Below, one piece after another: positions 50,183-58,464 of a stretch of DNA of 64,000 bases. Under the pieces are notes generated by a model. The model saw nothing but the letters and a program-made list of their open reading frames with translations. It ran no database searches and was not told where the DNA came from. The translations under genes were made by a program, and so were the position numbers. This DNA is from Thermocrinis albus DSM 14484 (GTDB lineage: Bacteria; Aquificota; Aquificia; Aquificales; Aquificaceae). Position 1 is the first letter of the stretch, and every line of letters begins with the position of its first letter. The stretch is from assembly GCF_000025605.1 (NCBI RefSeq), contig NC_013894.1, positions 481,529 through 545,528 on the forward strand. The letters run 5' to 3'.

Positions 50183-53100
50183 TCACCTATTATACCTTAC
50201 CTTTCTGCTGGTAATCTCGTACAGGACGGGTAGAAGGAACAAACTGAGGGGAAGTCCCGAAAATATTCCTCCTATCACCGCAAGGGCGAGGGGTTTTCTC
50301 AACTCGGACCCCGCCGTTAGTCCCAAAGCCACAGGCGTTAAAGAGGCCACTACCGTGAGGGTAGTCATAAGGATGGGTCTTAGTCTCTCTCGCCTTGCCT
50401 GAAGAATAGCTTCCCTAACAGGAAGCCCTTCTGTCTGTAGCTGTATTATCCGCTCTATAAACAACACCGCGTCTCTCACTATAATACCCACAAGGAGTAT
50501 TATGCCAAAGTAAGAAGGAACACTGAGGGATGTTCCGCTTACAAGAAGAAGTCCAAAAGAGCCCATCACCGCCAAAGGTACCATGAGAAGCACTATGAGG
50601 GGGTATCTATAACTCTCAAAAAGAGATGCCAGCACCATGTAAACGCCTAAGAGAGCCACGAAAAGCGCTAAACCCATTCCCCGAAAAGCTCTGGCAAATT
50701 CCTTGGCTTGTCCCGCAGGCTCAAAAGTATAACCAGGAGGAAGATTCTGCCGAAGCCAATCTTCTACCTCCTGCACCGCACTTCCTAAAGGTTTACCTTC
50801 CAAATTAGCGAAGAAACTGAAGGAGTACTGTCTGTTATATCTGTTCACTACGTGATATCCTGTTGCCTCTTCTATACCCACTACCTCTGTAAGAGGTACT
50901 AGGGATCCATTCATAGACCTGACGAATACCTTTTTGAGGTTGTCCACGTTGGTTATAAACTCGGGAGTTGCTTTAACGTAAAGATCGTAGCTCTCGGCAC
51001 CCAGCTCATAGGTTCCCAGTTTTAGTTTTCCCAACAGGGCGTTTAAGGTGGCAGAGACTTGTTCTAGAGGAACTCCCAGATCCCTCAGTTTTTCCCTGTC
51101 AGGATATATCCTCACCTGAGGCTCGTTGAGTCTGAGATCTGTATCCACGTCTCTGTAACCTTTCCTGTTTTTAAAATAGGCCACCATACTGTCTGCCAAC
51201 CTCTGTAGCTCCTGCAGGTCAGGTCCCTTTATTACGTATTGAATATCCACCTGTCTTCCTCCTGCGGGGCCTATTATCCCGGCACTCTCCACACTTACCC
51301 TCACATCCTTCAGGGAGGAGAACTGCTTTCTCAGTTGTTCCATAATTACCTTTTGGTGAGGTCTCTCACTTCTGTCCTTGAGATAGACGAAGGCAAGTCC
51401 ACCGTTGACGTCCGGCCTACCAGCCACCCCTTGACCTAGAGCCATACCGAACCTATCCACGTAAGGATTCTTCTTTAGAATATCCTCTATCTGGCGAGCC
51501 TTACTTTCGGTGTAATCAAAGGAGGAACCTACAGGTGTCTCAAAGCGCACCAGGAACCTACCCTCATCTACAAGAGGAAAGAACTCCTTTGGTGTCATTC
51601 GGAGAAACACAAAGCCTACACCCACCGCTACAGCGGACAGTAAAAGGACCGTTATCTTGTGATCTAAGGACCATCTTAGCCAGCTGTCAAAACGCTCCTC
51701 AAAGGAAGCGTACAACTTCACAAAGAGGTTTTCCTCTCCTTTCTCTTTCACCAAGCGAGAGACAGCCATAGGTGTAAAACTGACAGCCACTATGTAAGAT
51801 AGAGCTATGGCAAGCACCAACGTTAGAGCAAAGTTGCCAAAAAGCTTACCTACAACACCCTTAAGGAAAATGACAGGTAGGAACACTATTACCAAGGAGG
51901 CGGTAGACGCCAAAAGGGCAAAGATGACGATACGTGTTCCTATCTCTCCCGCCTGCAGTGGTTCTAAGCCTTCCTCCCTCCTCCTGTATATACTTTCCAG
52001 CACCACTATAGCGTCGTCTATCACTATCCCCACAGCTACCGCAAGGGCCAGCAAAGTAAAGGTGTTTAAGGAAAGTCCAAGTTCTCTGAGGAGAAAGACT
52101 GTTCCTAAAAGGGTCACAGGTATGGCAAATACGGGTACTAGTGTCAGCCTAAGTCTACCTAAAAACACGTAAACTACCAGCGCGGTAAGTAAGCTTCCTA
52201 TTACTATCTCCTCTATAGCTGCCTTCACACTGTCTTTAACGAAAACACTGGAGTCAAAGGTGATATCCATGCGAAGGCCAGGGGGCAGCTGGCGACTCAG
52301 TTCTTCCATCTTGGCTTTGACGGCATCTACTGTTGCCACAGTGTTGGTCTTGGATTGCTTGTATATGACGATAGCTATGGCTTGCTCTCCCATAAAACGA
52401 GCCATACCCCTCTTCTCATCTTCACCGAAGTAAGCGTACCCTACATCTCCCAAACGTACGTTGGGCGTTATGAAGATCTCCTCTAATTCTTTGGAATCCC
52501 TAGCTTTTCCATAGAGGCGCAGTATGTAGTCCCTTTTAGTGCCGTAGATAGCACCAGCAGGTGCATCCAGATAGTTTTTTTGAATGGCTTCCAAAACATC
52601 CGTAACCGCCAACTGTCTTCCGTAAAGCTTTTCTGGGTCTATTCTGACCCACATGACGTTATCTCTAAACCCTCCCAAATCCACCTGACCAACACCCGAT
52701 ATCCTCTCAAACTCTCTCTTTATAACTTTGTCGGCCCAGTAGGCCAGAGTCTGATAGTCCGCTGTAGGAGAGTGAAGTAAAACTGCCAAAACGGGTGCCA
52801 AGGAGGTGTCCACCTTTCTCACCACCGGAGGATCAACACCGGGTGGGAGCTGTTTCATGGCCCTCTGAACAGCGTCCCTCACCTCTTGAGCAGCCACGTC
52901 TATATCTTTCTCCAGAGAGAAGGTAACAGTTATGCGAGAAGTACCTGCAAAACTCTGAGAGGTGATGGCTTCTATCCCGTTTATGGTAGCCAGTTGGTCT
53001 TCTATAACACGGGTCACATTTACGTCCACCACGTAGGGATCAGCTCCCGGATAGGTAGTGACCACAGATACCACAGGAAAATCTACGTCGGGGAGTCTGT

Positions 53101-53197
53101 CCAGAGGAATACCTCTAAGGGAGTAAAGCCCAAGTAGTATGAAGGAGAGCATGAACATCCAAGTAGTGACTGGCCTGTGTATGAAGAACCTGTACAT
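50183..53197 (-). CDS. RND efflux pump, inner-membrane subunit (HAE1 type)
   Basis: 1004 residues with the RND plan of 12 TM helices and two large periplasmic loops. Landmarks: start FFIHRPVTTWMFMLSFILLG, ATINGIEAITSQSFAG, and the proton-relay Asp pair in VGIVIDDAIVVLES (TM4). The loops fit drug/solvent exporters of the hydrophobe class. The adaptor and outer-membrane channel are not beside it. It has its own promoter with a perfect palindrome in the spacer, so it is probably repressor-controlled, independently of the upstream thrC homologue. Confidence 0.93.
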   Translation of the reverse strand: MYRFFIHRPVTTWMFMLSFILLGLYSLRGIPLDRLPDVDFPVVSVVTTYPGADPYVVDVNVTRVIEDQLATINGIEAITSQSFAGTSRITVTFSLEKDIDVAAQEVRDAVQRAMKQLPPGVDPPVVRKVDTSLAPVLAVLLHSPTADYQTLAYWADKVIKREFERISGVGQVDLGGFRDNVMWVRIDPEKLYGRQLAVTDVLEAIQKNYLDAPAGAIYGTKRDYILRLYGKARDSKELEEIFITPNVRLGDVGYAYFGEDEKRGMARFMGEQAIAIVIYKQSKTNTVATVDAVKAKMEELSRQLPPGLRMDITFDSSVFVKDSVKAAIEEIVIGSLLTALVVYVFLGRLRLTLVPVFAIPVTLLGTVFLLRELGLSLNTFTLLALAVAVGIVIDDAIVVLESIYRRREEGLEPLQAGEIGTRIVIFALLASTASLVIVFLPVIFLKGVVGKLFGNFALTLVLAIALSYIVAVSFTPMAVSRLVKEKGEENLFVKLYASFEERFDSWLRWSLDHKITVLLLSAVAVGVGFVFLRMTPKEFFPLVDEGRFLVRFETPVGSSFDYTESKARQIEDILKKNPYVDRFGMALGQGVAGRPDVNGGLAFVYLKDRSERPHQKVIMEQLRKQFSSLKDVRVSVESAGIIGPAGGRQVDIQYVIKGPDLQELQRLADSMVAYFKNRKGYRDVDTDLRLNEPQVRIYPDREKLRDLGVPLEQVSATLNALLGKLKLGTYELGAESYDLYVKATPEFITNVDNLKKVFVRSMNGSLVPLTEVVGIEEATGYHVVNRYNRQYSFSFFANLEGKPLGSAVQEVEDWLRQNLPPGYTFEPAGQAKEFARAFRGMGLALFVALLGVYMVLASLFESYRYPLIVLLMVPLAVMGSFGLLLVSGTSLSVPSYFGIILLVGIIVRDAVLFIERIIQLQTEGLPVREAILQARRERLRPILMTTLTVVASLTPVALGLTAGSELRKPLALAVIGGIFSGLPLSLFLLPVLYEITSRKVRYNR

Positions 53198-53204
53198 GTC
53201 CCCT

Positions 53205-53235
53205 ATTATAACAGACCGACCGGTCGGTATGTCAG
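53205..53235 (-). promoter_or_regulatory. promoter of the RND pump gene
   Basis: On the minus strand, CTGACA (53230-53235) and TATAAT (53205-53210) are separated by a long 19-bp spacer. Only 7 nt (AGGGGAC) lie between the -10 box and the ATG, so the transcript is leaderless or almost so. The -35 box overlaps the stop codon of the upstream threonine synthase gene. Confidence 0.6.
53215..53228. promoter_or_regulatory. 14-bp palindromic operator (TetR-type, predicted)
   Basis: ACCGACCGGTCGGT is a perfect 14-bp palindrome located entirely within the promoter spacer, at about -17 to -30. Repressors of the TetR/AcrR family commonly bind such sites in front of RND pumps. No regulator gene is adjacent, so the binder must be encoded elsewhere. 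Confidence 0.65.
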
Positions 53236-54290
53236 ATCTCTATGAACTTGGCTACCACCTCCGCATCGGGTGGCACGTTGGTGGGTTGCTCACACACCTT
53301 AAGAGCTGTGTCAGGATCCTTGAGGCCGTTACCCGTTAGGGTACACACCACTACCTCGCCTCCTGAGAAGAATCCCTCTCTCACCAGTTTTATAAAGCCT
53401 GCCACAGAAGCTGCGGAAGCAGGCTCGCAGAATACACCTTCGGTGGATGCCACCAGTTTGTAAGCGTACAAGATCTCTTCATCTGTTACAGCATCTATTT
53501 TTCCACCTGACTCCTGAGCTGCCTCAAGAGCACTCTGCCAACTGTAAGGATTCCCTATCCTTATGGCGGATGCTATAGTCTGTGGATTTTTGATGGGATA
53601 TCCCTTTACGATGGGAGCGGCACCTTCTGCCTGCCATCCCATCATACGTGGTAACTTTCTTATCTTCCCCATCTGATAGTACTCTTTATAACCTTTCCAG
53701 TAGGCGGTTATGTTGCCTGCGTTTCCTACAGGCAAGAAATGGTAATCGGGGGCCTCTCCCAGAGCGTCGCATATCTCAAAAGCCGCTGTCTTTTGTCCCT
53801 CTATACGGTAAGGATTGACAGAGTTTACCACCTCTACCGGCAACATCTGCCCTATCTTTCGTACAATGTACAAGGCATCGTCAAAAGTACCCTTAACAGC
53901 CAGCACTTTGGCACCGTACATAACGGCTTGAGAAAGCTTTCCAAGAGCAACGGCACCTCTCGGTAGTAGTACGTAAGCTTTTAATCCTGCCCTCGCGGCG
54001 TAAGCGGCAGCGGATGCCGAAGTGTTACCGGTAGAGGCACATATGACAGCCCTCTTACCCTCCTCCAAAGCCTTGGATATGGCCACCGTCATACCTCTGT
54101 CTTTAAAGGAACCTGTGGGGTTGAGTCCTTCGTACTTAAGATAGAGCTCTCCTCTAAAACCCACCAAGCGCGCTAAGTTATCAGCCTTTATGAGGGGGGT
54201 GTTACCTTCGTAGAGGGTGACTACGGGGGTTTTGTCAGATACCGGCAGAAACTCCCTGTACCTGTGTATTATGCCCTGCCAACAGTTCAT
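53232..54290 (-). CDS. thrC: threonine synthase, short form
   Basis: 352 residues, fold-type II PLP enzyme. The Lys lies in [17 protein letters not shown] (~63); [19 protein letters not shown] binds phosphate, and [13 protein letters not shown]-like [16 protein letters not shown] is near the end. It lacks the zinc ribbon of the homologue at 42292. Both look catalytically intact. It is the last gene before the RND promoter and follows ndk by 11 nt on the same strand. Confidence 0.9.
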   Translation of the reverse strand: MNCWQGIIHRYREFLPVSDKTPVVTLYEGNTPLIKADNLARLVGFRGELYLKYEGLNPTGSFKDRGMTVAISKALEEGKRAVICASTGNTSASAAAYAARAGLKAYVLLPRGAVALGKLSQAVMYGAKVLAVKGTFDDALYIVRKIGQMLPVEVVNSVNPYRIEGQKTAAFEICDALGEAPDYHFLPVGNAGNITAYWKGYKEYYQMGKIRKLPRMMGWQAEGAAPIVKGYPIKNPQTIASAIRIGNPYSWQSALEAAQESGGKIDAVTDEEILYAYKLVASTEGVFCEPASAASVAGFIKLVREGFFSGGEVVVCTLTGNGLKDPDTALKVCEQPTNVPPDAEVVAKFIEI

Positions 54291-54301
54291 CGGTTATCAA
54301 T

Positions 54302-54724
54302 TTAACACAGCTCAAGGTTTGAGAACACAAAGGGGATTTCGTAAGCTGCAGACTCTAACGAATCAGAAGCATGGACAGCGTTTTTGCCCTTATCGGTACC
54401 AAACAGGGCTCTTATGGACATAGGTGCCACGCGCCTTGCCTCCTCACTGTCGGTAGGTCCTATAATCTCCCTCACACGTTTTACCGCGTTTTCTCCTTCC
54501 AGCAGAATGGCCACAACTGGTCCTGAGGTCATGAACTCCACCAGCTCGTTGTAGAAAGGCCTCCCTTTGTGTACCGCGTAGAACTCTCTGGCCTGTTCCA
54601 CCGTAAACCTAAACATCTTAAGGGCTCTTATCCTGAAGCCTTCCGTTATGAATCGGTCCAGTATCTTACCTACAGCGCCTTTCTCCACAGCATCGGGTTT
54701 GATGATGACCAGCGTTCTTTCCAT
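54302..54724 (-). CDS. ndk: nucleoside diphosphate kinase
   Basis: 140 residues. The start ERTLVIIKPDAVEKGAVG and the active-site His in KNAVHASDSLESA are as expected; GPVVAILLEGENAV is also present. It balances NTP pools by phosphate exchange. The 105 nt in front of the gene consist almost wholly of the third copy of the structured leader; AAGGTG serves as ribosome-binding site. Confidence 0.97.
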   Translation of the reverse strand: MERTLVIIKPDAVEKGAVGKILDRFITEGFRIRALKMFRFTVEQAREFYAVHKGRPFYNELVEFMTSGPVVAILLEGENAVKRVREIIGPTDSEEARRVAPMSIRALFGTDKGKNAVHASDSLESAAYEIPFVFSNLELC

Positions 54725-54740
54725 GTTTCACACCTTATTA

Positions 54741-54831
54741 CCCGAGCTTATGTATTGGCTCGGGTGCCGGGCTATTTATATCCCGCCTGTAAAGGGTGTC
54801 CCACACCCGGCAGGCGGCATTGGAACACCCT
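54741..54831 (-). ncRNA. structured RNA leader, copy 3 (upstream of ndk)
   Basis: Read on the minus strand from 54831. Stem A: 54822-54831 (AGGGTGTTCC) with 54793-54802, 10 bp including one G-T. Stem B: 54812-54817 (CCGCCT) with 54783-54788. Stem C: 54805-54811 (GCCGGGT) with 54766-54772. Hairpin D: 54758-54764 with 54741-54747, extended by an A-T pair, with a 10-nt loop. The sequence differs much more than copies 1 and 2 do, yet all four stems are kept: in C a T-A becomes C-G, in D A-T becomes G-C. D ends 16 nt before the ATG. The element begins inside the stop codon of the upstream gene. No -10 box is visible here, so it may be part of the ATP synthase transcript. Confidence 0.82.
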
Positions 54832-55117
54832 ACTCACCTTCAAAGGACTGCAGTTCCTCCATAAGAGCCTTTATCTGAAACAGAACAGCACCTTTGAGGG
54901 TCTCCACATCCGCTTTCCAGTAATTTTCTGAAAAAACCAACTTCTTTTCAGGACCCTCTACGTGTCTTATTATGACGTAAGGTTTCCCTTCATCTTCTTC
55001 ACATTCCTCGTCCTCAACACCTGGAAAACACACTACCAGATCTATCTCCGGACTTAGAGCCATTGAACGTAGTTCTTCTGCTAGTTTCTTAAACTTCTCT
55101 ACCGGATACTCCATCAT
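54830..55117 (-). CDS. hypothetical protein between atpH and ndk
   Basis: About 95 residues, acidic, no signal or TM. The visible features are VVCFPGVEDEECEEDEGKPYVIIRHVE and a helical C-terminus (LFQIKALMEELQSFEGE). I know no family for it. The ATG at 55117 overlaps the atpH stop (ATGA), which fixes the start; the frame extends to a GTG at 55123. It stands where atpA would follow in the usual operon. Confidence 0.7.
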   Translation of the reverse strand: MMEYPVEKFKKLAEELRSMALSPEIDLVVCFPGVEDEECEEDEGKPYVIIRHVEGPEKKLVFSENYWKADVETLKGAVLFQIKALMEELQSFEGE

Positions 55118-55638
55118 TTCCACGTTTCTAAAATCTTTTTGACAGAGGCGTCCACCACAAAACCGTAGCCCTGTACCACAAAACCTCCTATCAGAGAAGG
55201 ATCCTCCACCACCCGAAGCTCTAGATCTTTACCCATAGTTCTCTTCATAACTTCCTTTATCCTCTCTACCGTCTGCTGATCCACAGGCTTTGCCACAAAG
55301 AGGGTAGCACGGGAGAGTTTGAGGATCTTTTCTACCTCGTGTTCCAGAATCCTTCTAAGCTCACCCACTGAAGGGATCATGTTGGTGATGACCATATCAC
55401 CCAGAACTTGGTCTATTCTTTCCGGCAGTCCAAAGCGGGATCTTAAGGCCTTTAGGTAGTTAAGCTTCCTTTCGGTGGGAACGTTGGGATTTAGCATAGT
55501 GTCTCTAAAAAGTCTGTCCTTCTTGTAAAGAGTCTCCAAAAGCTGGAAGAACTGGATGGCGGATATAAGAGTGTTCCTGTCGGAGGGAAGGTGTCTCACC
55601 ACCGCTTTGGCCAGTTTCCTGGCAAGATCTTTGTTCAT
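55114..55638 (-). CDS. atpH: ATP synthase delta subunit
   Basis: 174 residues, OSCP/delta fold: an N-terminal six-helix domain (ARKLAKAVVRHLP) and a C-terminal strand region ending LELRVVEDPSLIGGFVVQGYGFVVDASVKKIL, the usual signature. It joins the peripheral stalk to the F1 head. Overlaps atpF by 4 nt. No alpha, gamma, beta or epsilon gene follows. Confidence 0.93.
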   Translation of the reverse strand: MNKDLARKLAKAVVRHLPSDRNTLISAIQFFQLLETLYKKDRLFRDTMLNPNVPTERKLNYLKALRSRFGLPERIDQVLGDMVITNMIPSVGELRRILEHEVEKILKLSRATLFVAKPVDQQTVERIKEVMKRTMGKDLELRVVEDPSLIGGFVVQGYGFVVDASVKKILETWK

Positions 55639-56129
55639 TCCTTAGCCTCCAGTATTTTGATCTTCTTTTCTATGTAATTCCTGTGCACCTCCTCCTTTTC
55701 AAACTCCTTCAACAGAAGAGCTGTGGCCAGTTCCTTCACTCTATTGGCTCCGTATGACACCAGCTCTTCTTTGGCTCTTTTGAGTTCCAGCTCTATGCTT
55801 TCGCTGGCTTTCTCCCTTATCCTGCGGATCATATCCTCAGCCTTTTTCATCTCCTGTTCTTTTATGTAAACAGCGGTCTCTTGAGCCAGTTTTATCTGCT
55901 CTTGGTATCTCCTCTTAGCATCTTCATACTCCTGTTTTGCTTTGGACAGCTCCTCCTGAGCCTTCCTCAGTTCTTCCTCTGATCTATCCAAGCCTTCTGT
56001 GAGGCTTACAAAAAAGTTACGGAAAGCTTCCTTTATGTGCTTTCCACCGAACCAGTAAAGGACTCCCAGAAAGAGGGCTATGTTGAAAGCCTTCCAGAGG
56101 AGTTCCTGGGTGTGGTGTCCACCTTCCAT
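55635..56129 (-). CDS. atpF: ATP synthase subunit b
   Basis: 164 residues: a membrane helix near the N-terminus (LLWKAFNIALFLGVLYWF), then a long charged coiled coil (~35-164). It is one of the two unlike stalk subunits; the other lies directly upstream. It starts on the last base of the b' gene (position 56129 is shared). Confidence 0.88.
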   Translation of the reverse strand: MEGGHHTQELLWKAFNIALFLGVLYWFGGKHIKEAFRNFFVSLTEGLDRSEEELRKAQEELSKAKQEYEDAKRRYQEQIKLAQETAVYIKEQEMKKAEDMIRRIREKASESIELELKRAKEELVSYGANRVKELATALLLKEFEKEEVHRNYIEKKIKILEAKE

Positions 56130-56572
56130 CAGGCCACCTCCTTAAGTACACGTCTTACTAATTCTTCTGCCACTTTCTGCAGTTCTTTGTCCAGTTTTAG
56201 CTTCTCCTCTTCCAACAGCTTTCTCATCTCAGCCACAGCGCGCTCTATATCTTCCTGAGCTTTCTTCTCCTCTTCCTCCAACATCTGGCGTGCTATCCTC
56301 TGAGCTTCCTTTCTTGCCTCTTCCAGTATAGCGTTGGATTCCTGTCTTCCCTTTTCCAGGATCTGCTGGGCTTCTTGCAAATATCTGGTGGCTTCTTCCT
56401 GAAGCTCTCTCGCCTTTTCCAGATTGTCGGAGATACGCTTTTCCCTCTCCTCTATCACCTCCGTGTAAGGTTTTACCAAAAGCCTGTGAATGAGAAAAGT
56501 GAAAACCAAAAACAGTGCCGCCTGCACCAAAAGGGTGTAGTTGGGATATAGGGACTGCTGTATGTCCTGCAT
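56129..56572 (-). CDS. atpF: ATP synthase subunit b'
   Basis: About 147 residues: short N-terminus, TM helix (TLLVQAALFLVFTFLIHRLL, ~12-31), then coiled coil (PYTEVIEEREKRISDNLEKA onward). It is similar to but distinct from the next b gene, so the stalk is a b/b' heterodimer, as in photosynthetic bacteria and Aquificae. I chose the ATG at 56572, preceded by GGTGGGAGG; the frame runs nine residues further upstream. Confidence 0.88.
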   Translation of the reverse strand: MQDIQQSLYPNYTLLVQAALFLVFTFLIHRLLVKPYTEVIEEREKRISDNLEKARELQEEATRYLQEAQQILEKGRQESNAILEEARKEAQRIARQMLEEEEKKAQEDIERAVAEMRKLLEEEKLKLDKELQKVAEELVRRVLKEVA

Positions 56573-56592
56573 CTTCTGCCTCCCACCATATT

Positions 56593-57039
56593 TTAACACA
56601 GCTCCTCTTCAATGTTTTTTATAAGATGCACGCGCCTCTCGTGTCTTCCACCTTCGAAAGGTGTAGAGAGCCACACATCCACTATAGAGAGGGCAAGTTC
56701 CTCACCTATCACTCTGTCCCCGAGACACAGCACATTGGCGTCGTTGTGAAGCCTGCTCATTCTGGCCATGTACTCGTTGAGACAGAGGGCTGCACGTACA
56801 CCTTTGAACTTGTTGGCCACTATACACATACCTATACCTGTTCCGCACACCAGTATGCCTCTCTCCGCTTCTCCTCTCTGCACCGCTAAAGACACTTCAC
56901 GGGCAAAGATGGGATAATCGGTGGACTCCTGTGACTGGGTGCCAAAATCCAACACTGTATGGCCTTTAGAGATGAGGAACTCCTTTATCTTCTCCTTCAA
57001 GGGAAAACCTGCGTGGTCCGACCCTATAGCCACCCTCAT
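56593..57039 (-). CDS. rpiB: ribose-5-phosphate isomerase B
   Basis: 148 residues. The LacAB/RpiB motifs are [12 protein letters not shown] at the start, the catalytic Cys in [17 protein letters not shown] and [20 protein letters not shown] with the conserved His. It interconverts ribose-5-P and ribulose-5-P. The ATG at 57039 overlaps the gatB stop (ATGA); a GTG two codons upstream is unlikely. Confidence 0.94.
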   Translation of the reverse strand: MRVAIGSDHAGFPLKEKIKEFLISKGHTVLDFGTQSQESTDYPIFAREVSLAVQRGEAERGILVCGTGIGMCIVANKFKGVRAALCLNEYMARMSRLHNDANVLCLGDRVIGEELALSIVDVWLSTPFEGGRHERRVHLIKNIEEELC

Positions 57040-58448
57040 TGGCACACCTCTCTGAGGATTTTCTGTACCACTTGAGGATTTGCTTTACCTTTGGTGGCCT
57101 TCATTACCTGACCTACAAAGAAGCTCAGTAGTTTCTCCTCACCTTTACGCAGCCTGTCTGCCTCCGATGGGAAACTGGCAAGGACCTGAAGGACTATCTC
57201 CCTTATGGCCTGTTCGTCAGATATCTGAGTGAGTCCTTTCTCCCTCACTATCTCCTGAGGATCTTTACCTGTTTCCACCATCTCCTTCAGGACATCCTTC
57301 GCCAGTCTCGAAGAAAGGGTACCTTTGTGGATGAGCTCTACCAAGCGTGCCAGATGTAGGGGAGTTACAGGAGAATCCTCTATACTCATCTGTCTTTCTC
57401 TCAAATTACCCAGTAAGTCGTTCAAAAGCCAGTTACACAAGAGTTTAGGATCTTCTGAAAAATGACGTGCCGCTTCTTCGAAAAAGTCACCCACTTCCTT
57501 CAGATCCGTTAGGATCTTGGCTTCGTACTCTCCCAAGGCGTACACTTCCATCAGTCTCATCTTCCTCTCGTGGGGAAGTTCGGGCATGGATGACCTTATC
57601 TCCTGCACGAAATCTTCCGTCAGAACCAGAGGTAGTAGGTCGGGATCAGGAAAGTACCTGTAGTCGTGGGCTTCCTCTTTTGTCCTCATAGGGTAAGTGA
57701 GTCCCGTGGAGGGATCAAAAGTCCTCGTCTCCTGAATCACACTGCCTCCGGTGGTGATGATCCTCTTCTGTCTTTCTATCTCGCTCTCTATGGCTTTTTG
57801 GACGAATCTGAAGGAGTTTACGTTCTTAATCTCCACTTTGGTACCTAACTCTCTGGAACCCTTAGGCCGTAGAGAAACGTTTATGTCACACCTCAGCTGT
57901 CCCTTTTCCATATCTGCACGGGACACTCCTGCGTATCTCATTATGTTTCTCAAGGTCTCTAAAAATTCACGGGCCATCTGAGGAGAGTCTATGTCGGGTT
58001 CCGTCACTATCTCTATAAGGGGTGTGCCTGCCCTGTTGAAGTCCAAGTAGGTTTTACCACCTTCGTGGATGTTTTTACCAGCATCCTCCTCTAAGTGAAG
58101 TCTCCTTATTCTCACCCTTTTACCCTGAACCTCTACAAAACCGTTAACGGCCAGCGGATGCTCGTACTGGGATATCTGGTATCCTTTAGGTAAGTCGGGG
58201 TAAAAGTAGTTCTTACGGGCAAAGACTGATACAAGGTTTATCTCGCAGTTAAGGGCTATAGCTGCCCGAAGGGCCAGCTCTACAGCCCTCTTATTAAGAA
58301 CAGGTAGAGTTCCGGGCAGTCCCAAACAGACGGGACAAACGTTAGTGTTGGGTTCCGCGCCGAACTCCACAGGACAGGAGCAGAAAAGCTTACTGCGTGT
58401 TTCCAGTTGAACGTGAATCTCAAGACCTATGACAGGCTCCAGCTCCAT
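57036..58448 (-). CDS. gatB: Asp/Glu-tRNA amidotransferase subunit B
   Basis: 470 residues. Start [20 protein letters not shown]; family motifs [55 protein letters not shown] and [11 protein letters not shown]. The C-terminal YqeY-like tail domain is present. GatB binds the misacylated tRNA and carries out the amidation to Asn- or Gln-tRNA with GatA and GatC. The frame is open for 20 codons upstream, but only the ATG at 58448 gives the normal start. Divergent from trpD, 16 bp between starts. Confidence 0.96.
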   Translation of the reverse strand: MELEPVIGLEIHVQLETRSKLFCSCPVEFGAEPNTNVCPVCLGLPGTLPVLNKRAVELALRAAIALNCEINLVSVFARKNYFYPDLPKGYQISQYEHPLAVNGFVEVQGKRVRIRRLHLEEDAGKNIHEGGKTYLDFNRAGTPLIEIVTEPDIDSPQMAREFLETLRNIMRYAGVSRADMEKGQLRCDINVSLRPKGSRELGTKVEIKNVNSFRFVQKAIESEIERQKRIITTGGSVIQETRTFDPSTGLTYPMRTKEEAHDYRYFPDPDLLPLVLTEDFVQEIRSSMPELPHERKMRLMEVYALGEYEAKILTDLKEVGDFFEEAARHFSEDPKLLCNWLLNDLLGNLRERQMSIEDSPVTPLHLARLVELIHKGTLSSRLAKDVLKEMVETGKDPQEIVREKGLTQISDEQAIREIVLQVLASFPSEADRLRKGEEKLLSFFVGQVMKATKGKANPQVVQKILREVCQ

Positions 58449-58456
58449 AATAAAAT
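58429..58456 (+). promoter_or_regulatory. promoter of trpD, near-leaderless
   Basis: A -35 ATGACA (58429-58434), 16-bp spacer and -10 TAAAAT (58451-58456) end 8 nt before the trpD ATG. The -35 sequence is the same as that of the maf promoter. It lies inside the first codons of the divergent gatB gene. The 16-bp gap between the two start codons consists of AT-rich sequence and must also carry the gatB promoter. Confidence 0.5.
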
Positions 58457-58464
58457 AATAGCCT

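Noticed and set aside
54741-54764. Hairpin D as an intrinsic terminator or attenuator
   Set aside because: No run of T follows it in any copy; a ribosome-binding site and start codon follow instead.
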